From Ophiodon elongatus (taxonomy: Eukaryota; Chordata; Actinopteri; Perciformes; Hexagrammidae), in NCBI GenBank assembly GCA_016806645.1, contig JACSYO010002133.1:321501-385500 (forward strand): a stretch of DNA of 64,000 bases, written 5' to 3'. Below, one piece after another: positions 13,082 to 24,054 of this stretch. The notes below the pieces were generated by a model. It saw only the letters and a program-made list of their open reading frames with translations. It made no database searches and was not told the origin of the DNA. A program made the position numbers and the translations under genes. Each line of letters opens with the position of its first letter. Position 1 is the first letter of the stretch.

Positions 13082-13092
13082 CACACTCACAC
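13022..13092. repeat. (CA)n microsatellite with TCACAC tail
   Basis: A pure CA run of about 26 units is followed by ACTCAC-type imperfect units. Confidence 0.97.
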
Positions 13093-13189
13093 CAGTTGCT
13101 TTCCATTACTCAGATGCCACTCAAGAGGCCCGAGCACGATGACCGGTAACATGAGCTGCGACGGGTATGAAGCTCCGCCATTCCCCGCG

Positions 13190-13650
13190 TAGTGACAACA
13201 TCACTAAGCGGTTTGCGTTGGACCCCGACCGTGCTCGGCATTAGGGAAGTGATGGAAACGGCTACAGCAGTTGCAGCGTTGACGGCGTGCGTTTTTTTTT
13301 TTTTTTTTATACCTCGCTGACAGGCTGACAGATAAAATCCTCGGTGGAGTTAATTATTACAACTGACAGCCAGCAGAGTCCTGCCAAACCCGCGTTTATT
13401 AATGAATTCATTCCGTCTTGAGACGGGACGTTTAACAGACGGGATGACACCGGAGCAACTAGGCGCTCTCTCTTTGATGTGCAGCAGATCATCCCCGGGT
13501 AAGAAACATTCGCTTGGTCTCCGGCAAAACCGCGGCGCCGCGACGCACCTGATGCCTCTCTGTGAAGCACCGAGGTTAACCGAGGTAACGCGGTGCTCAC
13601 GAGGCTCCGCGGTGTTTCCGGGGGAAAAGCTACCGTGGTGCGAGAAAATC
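13190..13650. other. CpG-rich patch in mmp16 intron 1
   Basis: Contains GCGGCGCCGCGACGCACC and several further CG-rich strings, plus TTAATGAATTC and TTAATTATT cores. The overlapping open frames on both strands have no family signature and are read as composition effects. Confidence 0.35.
13291..13308. repeat. Poly-T tract
   Basis: Eighteen or so consecutive T inside a CpG-rich patch of intron 1. Confidence 0.85.
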
Positions 13651-13959
13651 ATCCAATATCACAAATCCCAACGGGATAAAGGGAAGGTAGACTGTCTGCA
13701 TCCAAAGCTTTGGGGTCGCATCAACCCAACGTAAAGGCAGCACAGGCCTTTAACCCTGCTCAACGTGATGTATCCTAACGCCACACGCTTTGAAAAGGCA
13801 CCAGAAAGAGTTCCGAAGCATCGCTTGGAGACAAAAGCGCTCGGGGCGGCTGTGTGTTTGTGGCACTGAGCGACGACCACTCTTATGCAATAGTCGATGA
13901 AATTCCCATCCTAGTTGTGAGACGGTGTCAAACACAGACACAGAGAAAGAGATTAAAAA

Positions 13960-14400
13960 GCCATTATCTCCCTTTTAATTACTCGGTTATGTAAAAGCTA
14001 ATGATAAAAATAAACCAAGAAAGCTCGCCCACCTACTGTACGAGGCCTCGCAGAGAAAGCATATTAAAAAGTGACTTCACTGGCGTTAGTGTGCAATATA
14101 AAATCAATATGGAGTGAAACAGAGAATAAAACTCGCAAGGAGATGAAGGAAATTAACTCGCGGCTGTGCCGTTGTTAATGACATTGTCTCGTTTGCAGGG
14201 AGAATTAATTATTGAGGGAAGACAGTCGGATAAACTAAAGACGAGGAGCTTTCGGAAGCATTTCAGCAGGAAGCACAAGACCGGCAGATCTTTAGATGTG
14301 TAGAGTTAGGGCGAATTGAGATGTTACAAGTCACTATTAATTACAGTTTTATCACCCACCGACAGGCTGTACTTTGTGTAAGTGTAATCCAGAGCAAAGA
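13960..14400. promoter_or_regulatory. Candidate conserved regulatory block in intron 1
   Basis: Repeat-free AT-rich sequence with clustered homeodomain-type cores (CTTTTAATTACTC, GAAATTAACTC, GAATTAATTATTG, CTATTAATTACAG). No coding frame. The call rests on composition and motif clustering only; conservation has not been tested. Confidence 0.25.
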
Positions 14401-16544
14401 AAATGTGTAACAAGAGAGAAAAATTGGCAATTCAGCAAAGTCAGCCATGAAGTCGAATCCAGGAAGTCAGCAGTCACGCTGCCACCCCGAAAAGTTTCCT
14501 GAAAAGCCGTAGTCTGACCAGCAATTACGGGAAAAGGTTTCGGTGACCTCCCACCTCAGACCCACCTGGCATTTAGAGGAAATACTTTCTCCACACCATC
14601 ATCACCCTCTATAACCTGTGGTGTGAGCGTACACACCAAGCCCCGAGGAAGAGCCGCCTGTGGGGTCCCAGAAGTTGTAAAAATGCACTAATGGCCGAAT
14701 CCAAAGCTGGTTTCCCTTCCTCCGTTCATGCGAGCGAGCCCGGGAACGAGCTATCGGAGGGCGGGGTGAAAGGAAGCGCTCGTGTGCTTGCTCCATACTT
14801 GATCTTACACCTCGAAGGACGAGCAGTTTTTGGGCTTCATTCGCCAATAGGCACCTTTCATAGCAGTGAGCGGGCTCCGCCTCCAACGCTGTATGCCGTT
14901 CTCTATATACATCCATGGTACACACACATGTACAGTCATAACCAGTCCCGTTAATGAATCCCGTTCCACACCATCCAGTCTTTCCAGACACAGACGCTGT
15001 TTACGACATCAGACCCACAGAGGGGGCATTAGTCACCCCGATGCTGACTGTATAACGCCGTCTACCTGCAGCAGAAGACGCCGTTTACAAAGCGCTTACA
15101 GTGAGACACATTTTAGGCTCCAGCTTCGCCCCGCTTCAACTCCTAGGGCCGTTCTTTTATGCGTTCTATTGCACTCAACTCAGTCCTTTTCATCCGGTTA
15201 CTGCCCAGCACAGTCTCACTCAGGATACTTTTGGCAACTTGATTCTCAAACCCTCAAAAGTTTGCTCAAGGTCATCTCAAAAGTTGTGTTTGTGACACTG
15301 CAGCAGGCTTCAGAGTTCTCTCACCTCTGGGATACCCCGGGCAATAATAACCATTAAATTAGGGGCCAATTAGGGGCCATGAATGGCTACTAAACTACTG
15401 TGTTGGGGATAACAGGAGGCTGCCGTGGACATACATTCAGAATTCATCTCAGAATGTTTTTACTTTCACACAAGCAGATATGTGTCGACTGTTTCTCTTA
15501 CTTTTTTTGCCATTGAAACGTATTTTTAAAGGCAAAGCTTTCTTGTTTCCCTGCATTCCCACGGGGCTGCGCACACATTTAAAAAGCCACAGACTGACTT
15601 TTTTTCTTCTTTTTTTTTTAAGGACAAGTACCCAATACAGAATAGGAAAGATCAGAGTGCCTCAGTTACAGCACATTTACATGCAACTGTGACAAAGAAA
15701 GGGCGAGATGTCAGGGCCGGAGGAGGATAATAACATGCAAGTCAAGGCAGAGGACGTGGGAGACGGGAATGTGGGGCCAAGTTAGGAACTCGGAATACTT
15801 TATAAAATATGACGATGTAACAACACCATCCGCTGCTTTGTCCTGCAACGGAAAACGGGGCTGGATGTTGAAAAGCATGGGTTTCGACATCCGATCGGGC
15901 CCAGAGAGAAGGTCATTTTGGTTGTGTTCGGGGACAACGGTCAACAAACTCCAATTTAACAACCTTTTCACATCTCTCTAACTTCCTCTTCCCCCGTCAG
16001 TCACGGGAGCCCGGCCATATTAACTGAATAACCTGTAGCATCTGGACTAAATCTGCTCGCTGCCTCTCCAAAAAAGGGGGACGGTGTGGCAAGCCAAGCT
16101 CGCAAATCATGCGGACATGTGGATGTAGGACTTGAGTGACATGTCAGTGGACATGCCAGGATGCTCCTGTGTGGCATCTCTGCGAGAGAGATGAACGAGG
16201 GGGGGGCGGGGGGGAGGGTCGCCGTGTTCACCCTCATGATAGCCGCACGCATCCCGACTTTGGCTAAACGGAGGCGATTTGCTCTGGAAGCACAAGGGGC
16301 TGTAATAAATGGACAGATGTGCCCTTTCATGAAGCCCAAATGTCTCTCCTCACCCACGGGAAGAAAAGCTGGCATTAGTGCTGCAGAGTCTCGAAAGAAA
16401 AAGAAAGACAAAAGATGCATTGACTCGTCCAAAGGCTGGTTGAGTGTTAAAGTTCATTGGCGTGACACTTGTGGCCTGAGGGCTTTTAACAATCCATTAA
16501 GTTGGGATATGAGATCAGAACGAGACCTTTGAAAAGACACCGTT

Positions 16545-16545
16545 T

Positions 16546-16577
<32 letters not shown>

Positions 16578-16583
16578 TCTCCT
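16545..16583. repeat. (CT)n microsatellite
   Basis: CT run with one CA interruption, about 0.7 kb downstream of mmp16 exon 1 in intron 1. Confidence 0.95.
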
Positions 16584-17303
16584 CGAGCTGCCCACGTTGT
16601 TGCCTGTGAACTCATACCATCTCCTTCTACAGAACCGAGCCTCAGAGCATGTGCTGCTTTTTGTAAAGAATGGCACAAGTGGTGTGCCGTCTGAAAATGT
16701 TCCAAGTCGCGGAACCCTTAGGTTCCTTCTTTGGGAAGTCATTGACTCACATATTGAATTACATGGGTATGTGACCTTTATATGGAAATAACACCATTAG
16801 GGTTGACCAATGTTAAACTAATCTTGTGGCCTATACTCTCTACTGGGGACATCTGTTTCTCTTCTCTTTTTTTTTTATTGTATTACCATGTAATTAAACT
16901 GCTTCTGATTTTGCTTGGTGACACTGCTTCTCAGCTGAGAGCCCACTTTGAGAACGTGAACAAGCCCAGATAAGGGGAAAAAAAATAAGGTTGTTCTGCT
17001 GAGATACATAATGAAACTGAAATATAAAAAAAATCCCCCTTCATAAAAAAAGAAGAAAAAGAAAAGAAAAAAGAAAAGTGGAGACCTGGACGGGATGGAG
17101 CTCCGGACCCAGCTGGACTCCTCACAAAGACCCTGTTGTTGGGACATCAACACGGACTAAACGTGGGGCAACAATGTGCCCCGAATGCGTTATTTATCTT
17201 TAGAAATAAGAGCTGAAGCGATGCGGGCTTCTCGGGGAGGAGGAGAGCGCGCTCCCCCGGCAGAAACGCCGTCAAGTCAACAAACACCGGTCCCGGTCCT
17301 TAC

Positions 17304-17429
17304 CTCGACGCTGAACGGCTGCTCCTCGCCGTTCACGGCGCATAAAATCCACAGCAGCAACTGCAAGCACAGCGTCCCCATACAGCAGCTGGTGAGACAT
17401 CTCCTATTGCGGACCGCCGATAAAACCAT
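17304..17429 (-). CDS. mmp16: mmp16 exon 1: signal peptide of membrane-type MMP-16 (MT3-MMP)
   Basis: This is the first coding exon of a membrane-type matrix metalloproteinase that is made in the secretory pathway and acts at the cell surface on extracellular matrix and pro-MMP2. It has 42 codons. Residues 1-16 form a basic, Cys-rich N-terminal stretch (NRRC at 8-11). Residues about 19-32 are a hydrophobic signal core containing LLLWILCA, and a likely signal-peptidase site is AVNG/EEQ after residue 34. Human MMP16, as I remember it, has LLWILCAT and a similar FNVE end where this exon has FSVE. I chose the ATG at 17429 because an in-frame stop (TAA, 17453-17451) lies just upstream, its context is strong (A at -3, G at +4), and it gives an N-terminus two residues shorter than human. 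A second in-frame ATG at 17381 (MGTLCLQ) has a weaker context (T at -3) but could also be used. The exon ends in phase 0 at the donor GAG/GTAAGG. Whether this is mmp16a or mmp16b cannot be told here. Confidence 0.93.
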
Positions 17430-17539
17430 AGTGAACCCCGCTGCCGTCGCTTATTGTCTCTGCTCGGTCGTGTTTACAGTCGGGGATAAATCCTACACGT
17501 TTAGCAGCCACATTGCTGACGTCTCGCTGTGTCTCTTGC

Positions 17540-17606
17540 GGAGGAGAGGAGGAGAGGAGGAGAGGACAGAGGAGAGGAGAGAGGAGAGGGAAAAGGGGGG
17601 AAGAAG
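17540..17606. repeat. Polypurine tract in the mmp16 leader region
   Basis: The stretch is nearly pure G/A on the plus strand (GGAGGAGAGG repeats ending in AAAAGGGGGG) with a single C interruption. On the gene strand it is a CT-rich tract between the probable start site and the ATG. It could form triplex DNA or act as a pyrimidine-rich leader element, but only its composition is visible. Confidence 0.7.
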
Positions 17607-17835
17607 CAGCGGATTCGTCGACCGCTCGCTTCGCTGCTTTTCTCCGCGGTTGCGCGGGCGGGAGCGTTGTCCCCGGGGAGAGTTTCGCTGTTGACGCCTG
17701 TCAGCCGCCTTCCCGGTCTCGCAGTCCCCGGGTCAGTCCTCCGGTGCACCGGCCGTTGTTCCAAGCGGACGCGTCCAGCCCGTTTTCCGCACCGCGCGGC
17801 ATAGCTGCCCGTTTTCAATCGTGTTTCCCACCGAG

Positions 17836-17846
17836 TGCGCATGCGC
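17836..17846. promoter_or_regulatory. NRF1-type palindrome TGCGCATGCGC
   Basis: TGCGCATGCGC matches the established NRF1 consensus YGCGCANGCGC at every position and is almost self-complementary. It lies about 410 bp upstream of the mmp16 ATG inside the CpG-rich block, a typical setting for functional NRF1 sites in vertebrate promoters. Binding is inferred from the motif only. Confidence 0.55.
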
Positions 17847-17896
17847 GTACTGCCACGAGCGCCCCCCTCCTCCCCTCGCGCCCCTCAGCCAAATTA

Positions 17897-17906
17897 TCTT
17901 ATAAAC
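17897..17906 (-). promoter_or_regulatory. TATA-like element upstream of mmp16
   Basis: The minus strand reads GTTTATAAGA here, a TATA-like octamer (TTTATAAG) facing mmp16 at the upstream edge of the CpG-rich block. If used, initiation would fall about 25-30 bp closer to the gene, near 17870. Such matches are common by chance in AT-rich flanks, so support is weak. Confidence 0.25.
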
Positions 17907-18501
17907 AGTCCACACGCTCCCAACGGCTTTTGTTTGAAGCGTCTTTCACGGGTTTAAGTGTCGCCTTTTCCTCCGTCAGGACGTTAAAACTCCACTTGTT
18001 CACGCAAATAAACACTAAAATGAACTGTCCATGTTTGGGTTCCCATGTGTTTCACTAGACAACAATATATGCTTGTAATAACTAGTTATACCTCCAGGAC
18101 CGGAGGGTCACTTTAGGAGAATACAGAGACGACGTCTGGTCGCAACTTTCCCAAATAAAAGCAGAATGCAGCTAATGCTCATATTTTCTAATGTCCAGGT
18201 GAGTGGTTGAACCCGGCTTACTTTAGGTTTGTTTATGAACGTAATATCCATATCAACGTTGAAGCCATGACGTCAATATCAATCAGGACAAATGTGGGTG
18301 AAGCATTGGTTTAATAAAGCCGAAATGAACTCTTTTCTAATAGATTTGTTCATGTAAGTTGCCTAAAAACACTGTCAGTTATATGAGAATATATAATCCG
18401 CTATAAGATGTTGAATGTTTATAGTTTCTTTATTTTTTTGTTTTTTGCCTCATTAAATGGTTTGGATAAATTAATAGGTTTTTAGTCGTTGCATGACTGT
18501 A

Positions 18502-18505
<4 letters not shown>

Positions 18506-18565
<60 letters not shown>

Positions 18566-18592
18566 TGTGCGTGTGTGCGTGTGTGTGTGTGT
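18506..18592. repeat. (GT)n microsatellite, imperfect 3' part
   Basis: About 28 pure GT units, then TTGTGTGCGTGTGTGCG variants, followed by a G run. It lies about 1.1 kb upstream of mmp16. Confidence 0.97.
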
Positions 18593-18631
18593 AGGGGGGG
18601 TCACTGTATTCATTTTGAAAATCTGTCAAGG

Positions 18632-18645
18632 CCACTAGAGGGCGA
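18632..18645 (+). promoter_or_regulatory. CTCF-like motif, forward orientation
   Basis: CCACTAGAGGGCGA agrees with the CTCF core consensus CCASYAGRKGGCRS at 13 of 14 positions. It lies 1.2 kb upstream of the mmp16 start, right after a long GT microsatellite. Similar strings also occur inside some fish repeats, so this may be repeat-borne. Confidence 0.35.
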
Positions 18646-18745
18646 TGATGGGCTCACTGCTTATTTTAATAACCACAACCCTCAGTGTATTAATCTGCTA
18701 TGATACCCTGAAGTCTCTTCTGTGTCTCAGCTTTGTTTCCAGTAA

Positions 18746-18781
18746 GTGATGATGATGATGATGATGATGATGATGGTGATG
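18746..18781. repeat. (GAT)n trinucleotide repeat
   Basis: Eleven or so GAT units with one GGT variant near the end. Confidence 0.95.
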
Positions 18782-19198
18782 TTTCCATCGACTGTCATTG
18801 CAGTTACTGTAGATGTAAGTGATGCGATCAATGTCCTGCTTTTACAGGCTAACCTTTCATCAAGGCCTTATCATCTTTACATTTATAAGGCTTAACGTAA
18901 TGATTTTGTATTTTCATAGCAGACACATGTTTTGCCAGGGCCGTGGCCCGGCGAAAGAACTACACTTTGACTTGCGGCTCTCCAACAATCCACAAGCAAA
19001 ACTGGATCTAGTGAAAAAGCCTTTTCTTCTAATCGCCTCGGAAAATAGAGAAGGGTCAGCTCTAATGAGCCGGATCAATGGTTTTCCACTTAGACTAACA
19101 CCTGGGGATGAGGAACAAGTCAGTGTGTGTCAGTGTGCGTACGTGCCACAGAAAAGTTAGGTGAGCCGCACCATTAGCCCATTGATGGGGATTCAATT

Positions 19199-19206
19199 TG
19201 CACACA

Positions 19207-19253
<47 letters not shown>

Positions 19254-19256
19254 ACT
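19199..19256. repeat. (CA)n microsatellite
   Basis: CA array with an AAACAC and a GACAC interruption. Confidence 0.95.
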
Positions 19257-20674
19257 CCACTGAGAAATGCTCAATGATCACACTAAATGGAAAACTCCAT
19301 TTAAAGTATGGAAAGAAGTCTGCAACATCACAGTCAGGAATACAACAGTTTGACCCCTATGTGACCCATGAGTCTTGAGTTTCTAAAAAGGCACACTGTT
19401 ATACGACAATGGCAAAAAAAAAAACATCATACTGTAAGTCTTCACGGGACTACAAATAACACAGTTCACACATGCAAATTGAATGTACATCTAGATACAG
19501 TAAGAGAGAAACTATGTCTGACTCTCCGGCGTTGACATGTGACAGTTCATCACGGGTTGGATAAAGGATAGAGGATGCGCTGTGCTCTGAGGTCTGCTGA
19601 CTCACACAGCCATTAGTTCACACTGCGTGTAACAAAGCGGATCGCAGACTCGCGAATTGTTAATTTACCTTTTGTCACACAACTTCACATCACCACCACT
19701 GAGCTAATAACCAGAAACAACCATAATATACATGAATGTCAATGTGATGACGTTTTGTAGTCTCACTTAGCCGGACACCGGGTATCCACTACATTTATTT
19801 ATTTTATAGCAGAGAACATCATTTGCTTTTGTTGTTTTTTCCTGAAAAATCCTAAAACGTTTTCCACCCAAAGTCATCTGTCTGCCACCTCTGTCAGCTG
19901 TTGAGTCACAGCTAAAATCACGTCAAACTGGCCACCACAGCTTCATTACAGAGCTTGACATTTAACAGCCACGAACGCATGGCAACAGCGTGAGCTGATT
20001 TACCCCCCAAGAACAGGTGTTTCCTCCTCACCAGTTTCTGAGGAAAACTATCCACCACCTCACTAAAAATCCTGGGTTCTGACCAGATTACTGGATTCTA
20101 CTTCTGCGCTCCGCTGAAAGTTACCAGGTCACGTTCTTGGGAAATTCCACACATTTCTGTTTCCATTTGTGCAGTTTATGGCATGAAAAAAAGAAAAAAT
20201 TGTGATGTTGATCTCCCCTTAAACTCTCAGTCGTTTCTTATTTGTTTTCTACACCCACATGCACAGGCATCTTCTGACGATGCTGCAGGGAAACCGGTCT
20301 ATTAGCACTGAGCTACAGAGCAAGAAATTTCTATCAAGTTGACACATTTCCTCTCTGACTGAAAGTGTCTGTGTGCTCCTTTAGCATTAGTAAAGATGAT
20401 GGGTAATTTGCATTGCATTTGGTTGAATAGGAAAGGAGGAAGTAGTAAAGTGACACAGGCGTTTTGTCCCTTCTCTTCATCCTTTGGATTTAATTAATTT
20501 CACCACACTTCGCTGTGATAAAAGTTTACAATCATTTTGCCTCTGTGGAAGTTTGACTTCCTTGCTTTGTTCTCCTTGTGCTCATTTAGAAGTTTGTTGG
20601 CTGGTGAAATAATTTTCTCATCCTGACTTCCTCTCCTTTTCTCACCATCTCTCTCTTCCTCTCCTCTTTTAATG

Positions 20675-20679
<5 letters not shown>

Positions 20680-20705
<26 letters not shown>
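20680..20705. repeat. (CT)n microsatellite
   Basis: Pure CT run of 13 units in a pyrimidine-rich stretch (20630-20710). Confidence 0.95.
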
Positions 20706-21881
20706 TGATAATCCTGAATACCCTTTCTGAAAGGTTCTGGCCCTTTCCAACTGTCCCTCCCACCAGCACAGAGCTTTGCCAGGATCCTCAAAGCCTCCCT
20801 TTCCAAACATGACTCTGTCTCATAACTGCTGCATCTGCTCCCAGTCAGACCTCCTGGATCTCCTGGCAGCGTGAATCCAAAGCCTCCCGTCTGTCTCACT
20901 TTTCTCTCGGAGCGGAGGAATTAAATAAAGAGTATGAAGGGAAGATGAAGAGACGCAAGCGATCTGCAACGAAAGCACTGAGTTTGCCCCAAGCGATTGT
21001 ATTATTCAAGGTATTGTACAACCTATAGCACATTTCTTCTCGGAATGAGAAATGCCTGTGCACTTTCTCACGCAATACAATTTCAATTGTACCTCAATTT
21101 ATCAACGAAAGGAAATTGGCAGAAGACATTTCCCTCATTTATTTAGGAGTGAAACTTGTCTTCAACACAGATTTCACAGCATGTTCAACTCCTAATGTGC
21201 TTCCTGAGTTTGGGTGGGATCGAGATCAGATCACGTTCTCTCTCTCCAGATGAAGCTTCGGGTCGGTTGGGAAGCACAGTGAGAAGCCGCCCCTCTCAAC
21301 AAGGTTTCGGATTGATTGCTGTGTTATCGTACGGCCAGCTGAAGCCAAACTAAAAGGAAAAACTACTCAAGTAAGAAATGACTGCTCTCGTCCAACAAGA
21401 GCCTTTTTCACTGTTGGACCATTTTACTTGGGTCTGAACCCAAAATCATTTCTGGGTGCTTTTCACCCTCACAGAAGTGCTTTCTTTCACATGGAAATTC
21501 TCCCCTACCTCGACTATTTTGCGGTTGTCAGCATGATTTTTTGTTTATTTGGTGACATTATTTCAATCTGTAAAAAAATCTCAAGTATTCACAATATTGT
21601 ATATAAAGAAATTGAATTAAAAAGGTTTCTTGGTTCTCATGTTTTCTTGGAATACACTGAAAACAAAATTTGATCTTTTGAAGTCATGTCAAGTTCTTGA
21701 ATCTGCTTTAATTCACGTGTTTCATTCGTTTTCAAGTCTGCCAATGCACATTTAGACATTCAGTTAAATAAAGGATGGAAGGTTTTGACTCCCAACTTTG
21801 ATTAAATCCTTTCACATGTCAAAGAGATAATTTGTGCAAGTTCTGTAGCTTAAAAACTGGAATTAACGGCGCTCAGTTGTA

Positions 21882-22245
21882 TGCCTCCACCAACTGGTCA
21901 AGTTGCAGTTTACATTCATGTCCATGCAATATGCCATCACTTCATAATTTTTTTCATGTTGGACATTAGTTAGTAATTATTTACGACCAAAAACGGGTTT
22001 GGTGACCACCACAATCTAATCAGTTCATCCTTGAGTCTAAGGGGACGTTTGCGTCAAATTTTATGAAATTAGCTCACGGCGTTTTTTTTTGATGGGACGA
22101 ACTTGACGTCACAGTGACCTTGGCCTTTGACCTCCAAAATCAAATCAGTCCAGCCAAATTTGGCGTTTCTGAGATATCGTGTTCATGAGAATGTACTGGA
22201 CGGACGGCCAACATGAAAACACAATGCCTCCAGCCTCAGCTGTCG
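21882..22245 (+). mobile_element. Teleost interspersed repeat (GACCTTTGACC type)
   Basis: Ordered blocks include ATGCCTCCACCAACTGG, AATCAGTTCATCCTTGAGTC, GTGACCTTGGCCTTTGACCT, TCTGAGATATCGTGTTCATG, ACGGACGGCCAACATGAAAA and AATGCCTCCAGCC. I recognise this string order as a common fish repeat. No open frame or terminal structure is visible. Confidence 0.55.
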
Positions 22246-23387
22246 CCAGCACAAAGGCGTGAAAATCCCACAACAGTTTGCGAATGTATTCTTACATATG
22301 AAGTCATCAAACCATCCAGACTATGCCACTGCACATGCACTGATGTAAAAAAGAAGAAAAAAAAAACAGTAGTTTTGACGGTTTCAATCAGAGCTTGGCG
22401 GATCTCTCAGGGTCAGATGACACAGGAAATCAACATATCTGGGTCTCTGGCTCTCACCGCAGCACATCTTTACTGTGATTGCACCTTCCTCAAGGAAGTT
22501 TTACCATAAAACCTGATCAACTATGAAACCAGACATGACATCCGAGTCCCTGCCATGTGGCTCCATCCGAGCCGGGCACTGCCTTGTTTCAACTTTGGAC
22601 ACACAGACATACAGACAAACAGCAGAAATGGGTCGGCTCGGTGTAAAAATAACCTGATTGCAGCCCCGCACGTTGCCATCCTTGAGAACAGATTGGATAT
22701 TTACATAATAAGCTTAGTCATGCAGTCAGTTTCACACAAGGAAGAAACCAGATTTCACTTTGCAGAAGCATCGGGGTCCCTGTTATCTGTACTGTTACAG
22801 TAAAATGTGGATAACAAGTGTGCGTGGCGTGTTTCACACACTTGTGTGGATGGAAGAACCACAACGTGATGTAGCTGTCTTTGGTTTAAAGAGATCAGAA
22901 AGAAGATGTATGAATGAGATGAGGCTGTTTGGATACGAGGGTTGTCAGCTGATTTGGCAGTAGATTAGTAGAAGAATTATCGGGGAAGTCAGTGGGTTGT
23001 TATGCTTTTAGAGTCCCTTTGCTGATAAAAGCGGAATACCCAACAAGAGGAACCGGAGTTGAGAGACGGATGAAGAGGGAGACGGAGAGAAAGGAGTTGT
23101 GTGTGGAGCACGTCATCGGGAGGGTGGGAGGATTTCTTCCTCTGAACTTCAGCTGTTATCATATTGCATTATCATATGTTGAAGGTGCAGTACCAAAGAA
23201 ATTAGGTTTGTTTAAGGTTCAATTATGTCATTTTCCAACCTGACCGTACACACACCAATGTAAGACGGCATGCCTTTTTAACCTTTCCATGCAAACTTCA
23301 ATTTTAAATGAGTAATGTCAAACACTTCTGAGTTTGACTGCAAGTAAAACACAGGAAGTAGAACTTTGGGGTATCTAAATGAATAGG

Positions 23388-23412
23388 GCTCTATCTATCT
23401 ATCTGTCTGTCT
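23388..23412. repeat. (CTAT)n/(CTGT)n tetranucleotide repeat
   Basis: Short CTAT units followed by CTGT units ending at CTAG. Confidence 0.9.
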
Positions 23413-24009
23413 AGACTCTACATTTCCAAGACAAGCATGGTTACAATGGCCACAATTAAAAAATAACTGTAACTTGATTTGGGAAAGAACAGTTAAAACG
23501 GTTAAAACGCCAAGATGCAAACGTCACGTTGCTATAATAGGCCTCATGTACTGTAGGTCACGTTACTTCCTGCACTAGCACTGAGCGTTGGCATTGGATG
23601 TAAAATTAGCAACACGGTACATTATGAACACAAGTCCTACGGGGATACTGAGCTGATACGTAAATTAAAGGTGCAATAAACCAAAACTTTCATTCAGATG
23701 TTTGAATGCAAAATCCCCAAAACATTCTTACCTTTAGTTCACACGTTGTTTTTTGTAAGGAGTAACGGGGATTAGCACGACCAATCAATGCACTTTATAT
23801 TTTTGAGACTAGAGAATTTGTATAGACGCCTACCCATCAAATTTCTATTAACATATATTGACAGTATCAACTCCACATACCTTATTATACTGGCTTTACC
23901 TCCCAGACGGCCACTGCAATGTCTAAAATACTTGAGCAGTACCTCCCTGCAGATCTGATAAGACTAGAAACTGTAATCTTCAAAGTCAGGACATGGAAAC
24001 TAATTCACT

Positions 24010-24054
24010 ACACACACACACGGACACACACACGGACACACACACACACACAAA
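24010..24054. repeat. (CA)n microsatellite with CGGA interruptions
   Basis: CA runs are separated by two CGGACA units. Confidence 0.93.

Larger units (their letters stand above)
3097..17303 (-). other. mmp16: mmp16 intron 1 (14.2 kb)
   Basis: A long first intron with GTAAGG donor and CTGCAG acceptor separates the signal-peptide exon from the prodomain exon. It carries CA/GT and CT microsatellites, two CpG-rich patches (about 9690-10040 and 13190-13650) and an AT-rich block with TAATTA cores (about 13960-14400) that may be regulatory. The remaining sequence between 3100-5700, 8000-9600, 10050-11490 and 14400-16500 shows no exon, RNA gene or recognised element. Confidence 0.88.
17200..17880 (-). 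promoter_or_regulatory. mmp16: CpG-rich promoter and 5' leader of mmp16
   Basis: This block has far more CG dinucleotides than the AT-rich sequence to its right and spans the start codon of mmp16. It contains exon 1, a purine-rich tract on the plus strand (17540-17606), an NRF1-type palindrome (17836-17846) and a GC-box-like stretch GCGCCCCCCTCC near 17860. The placement 0-500 bp upstream of the ATG on the minus strand is what a CpG-island promoter with an untranslated leader would look like. The transcription start itself is not visible. A start near 17850-17880 would give a leader of roughly 420-450 nt, but that is inference. Confidence 0.65.
18060..21880. other. Upstream flank of mmp16, no gene seen
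   Basis: Apart from the listed microsatellites and the CTCF-like motif, this is AT-rich unique sequence. The longest open frame (18819-19160) has no start context or family match that I can see. Confidence 0.75.

Noticed and set aside
17513..18058. Plus-strand frame of about 181 residues opposite the mmp16 promoter, suggesting a divergent gene
   Set aside because: It is the stop-poor antisense of a CpG- and purine-rich leader region (Arg/Glu/Gly-rich low complexity). No homology or exon border is seen.
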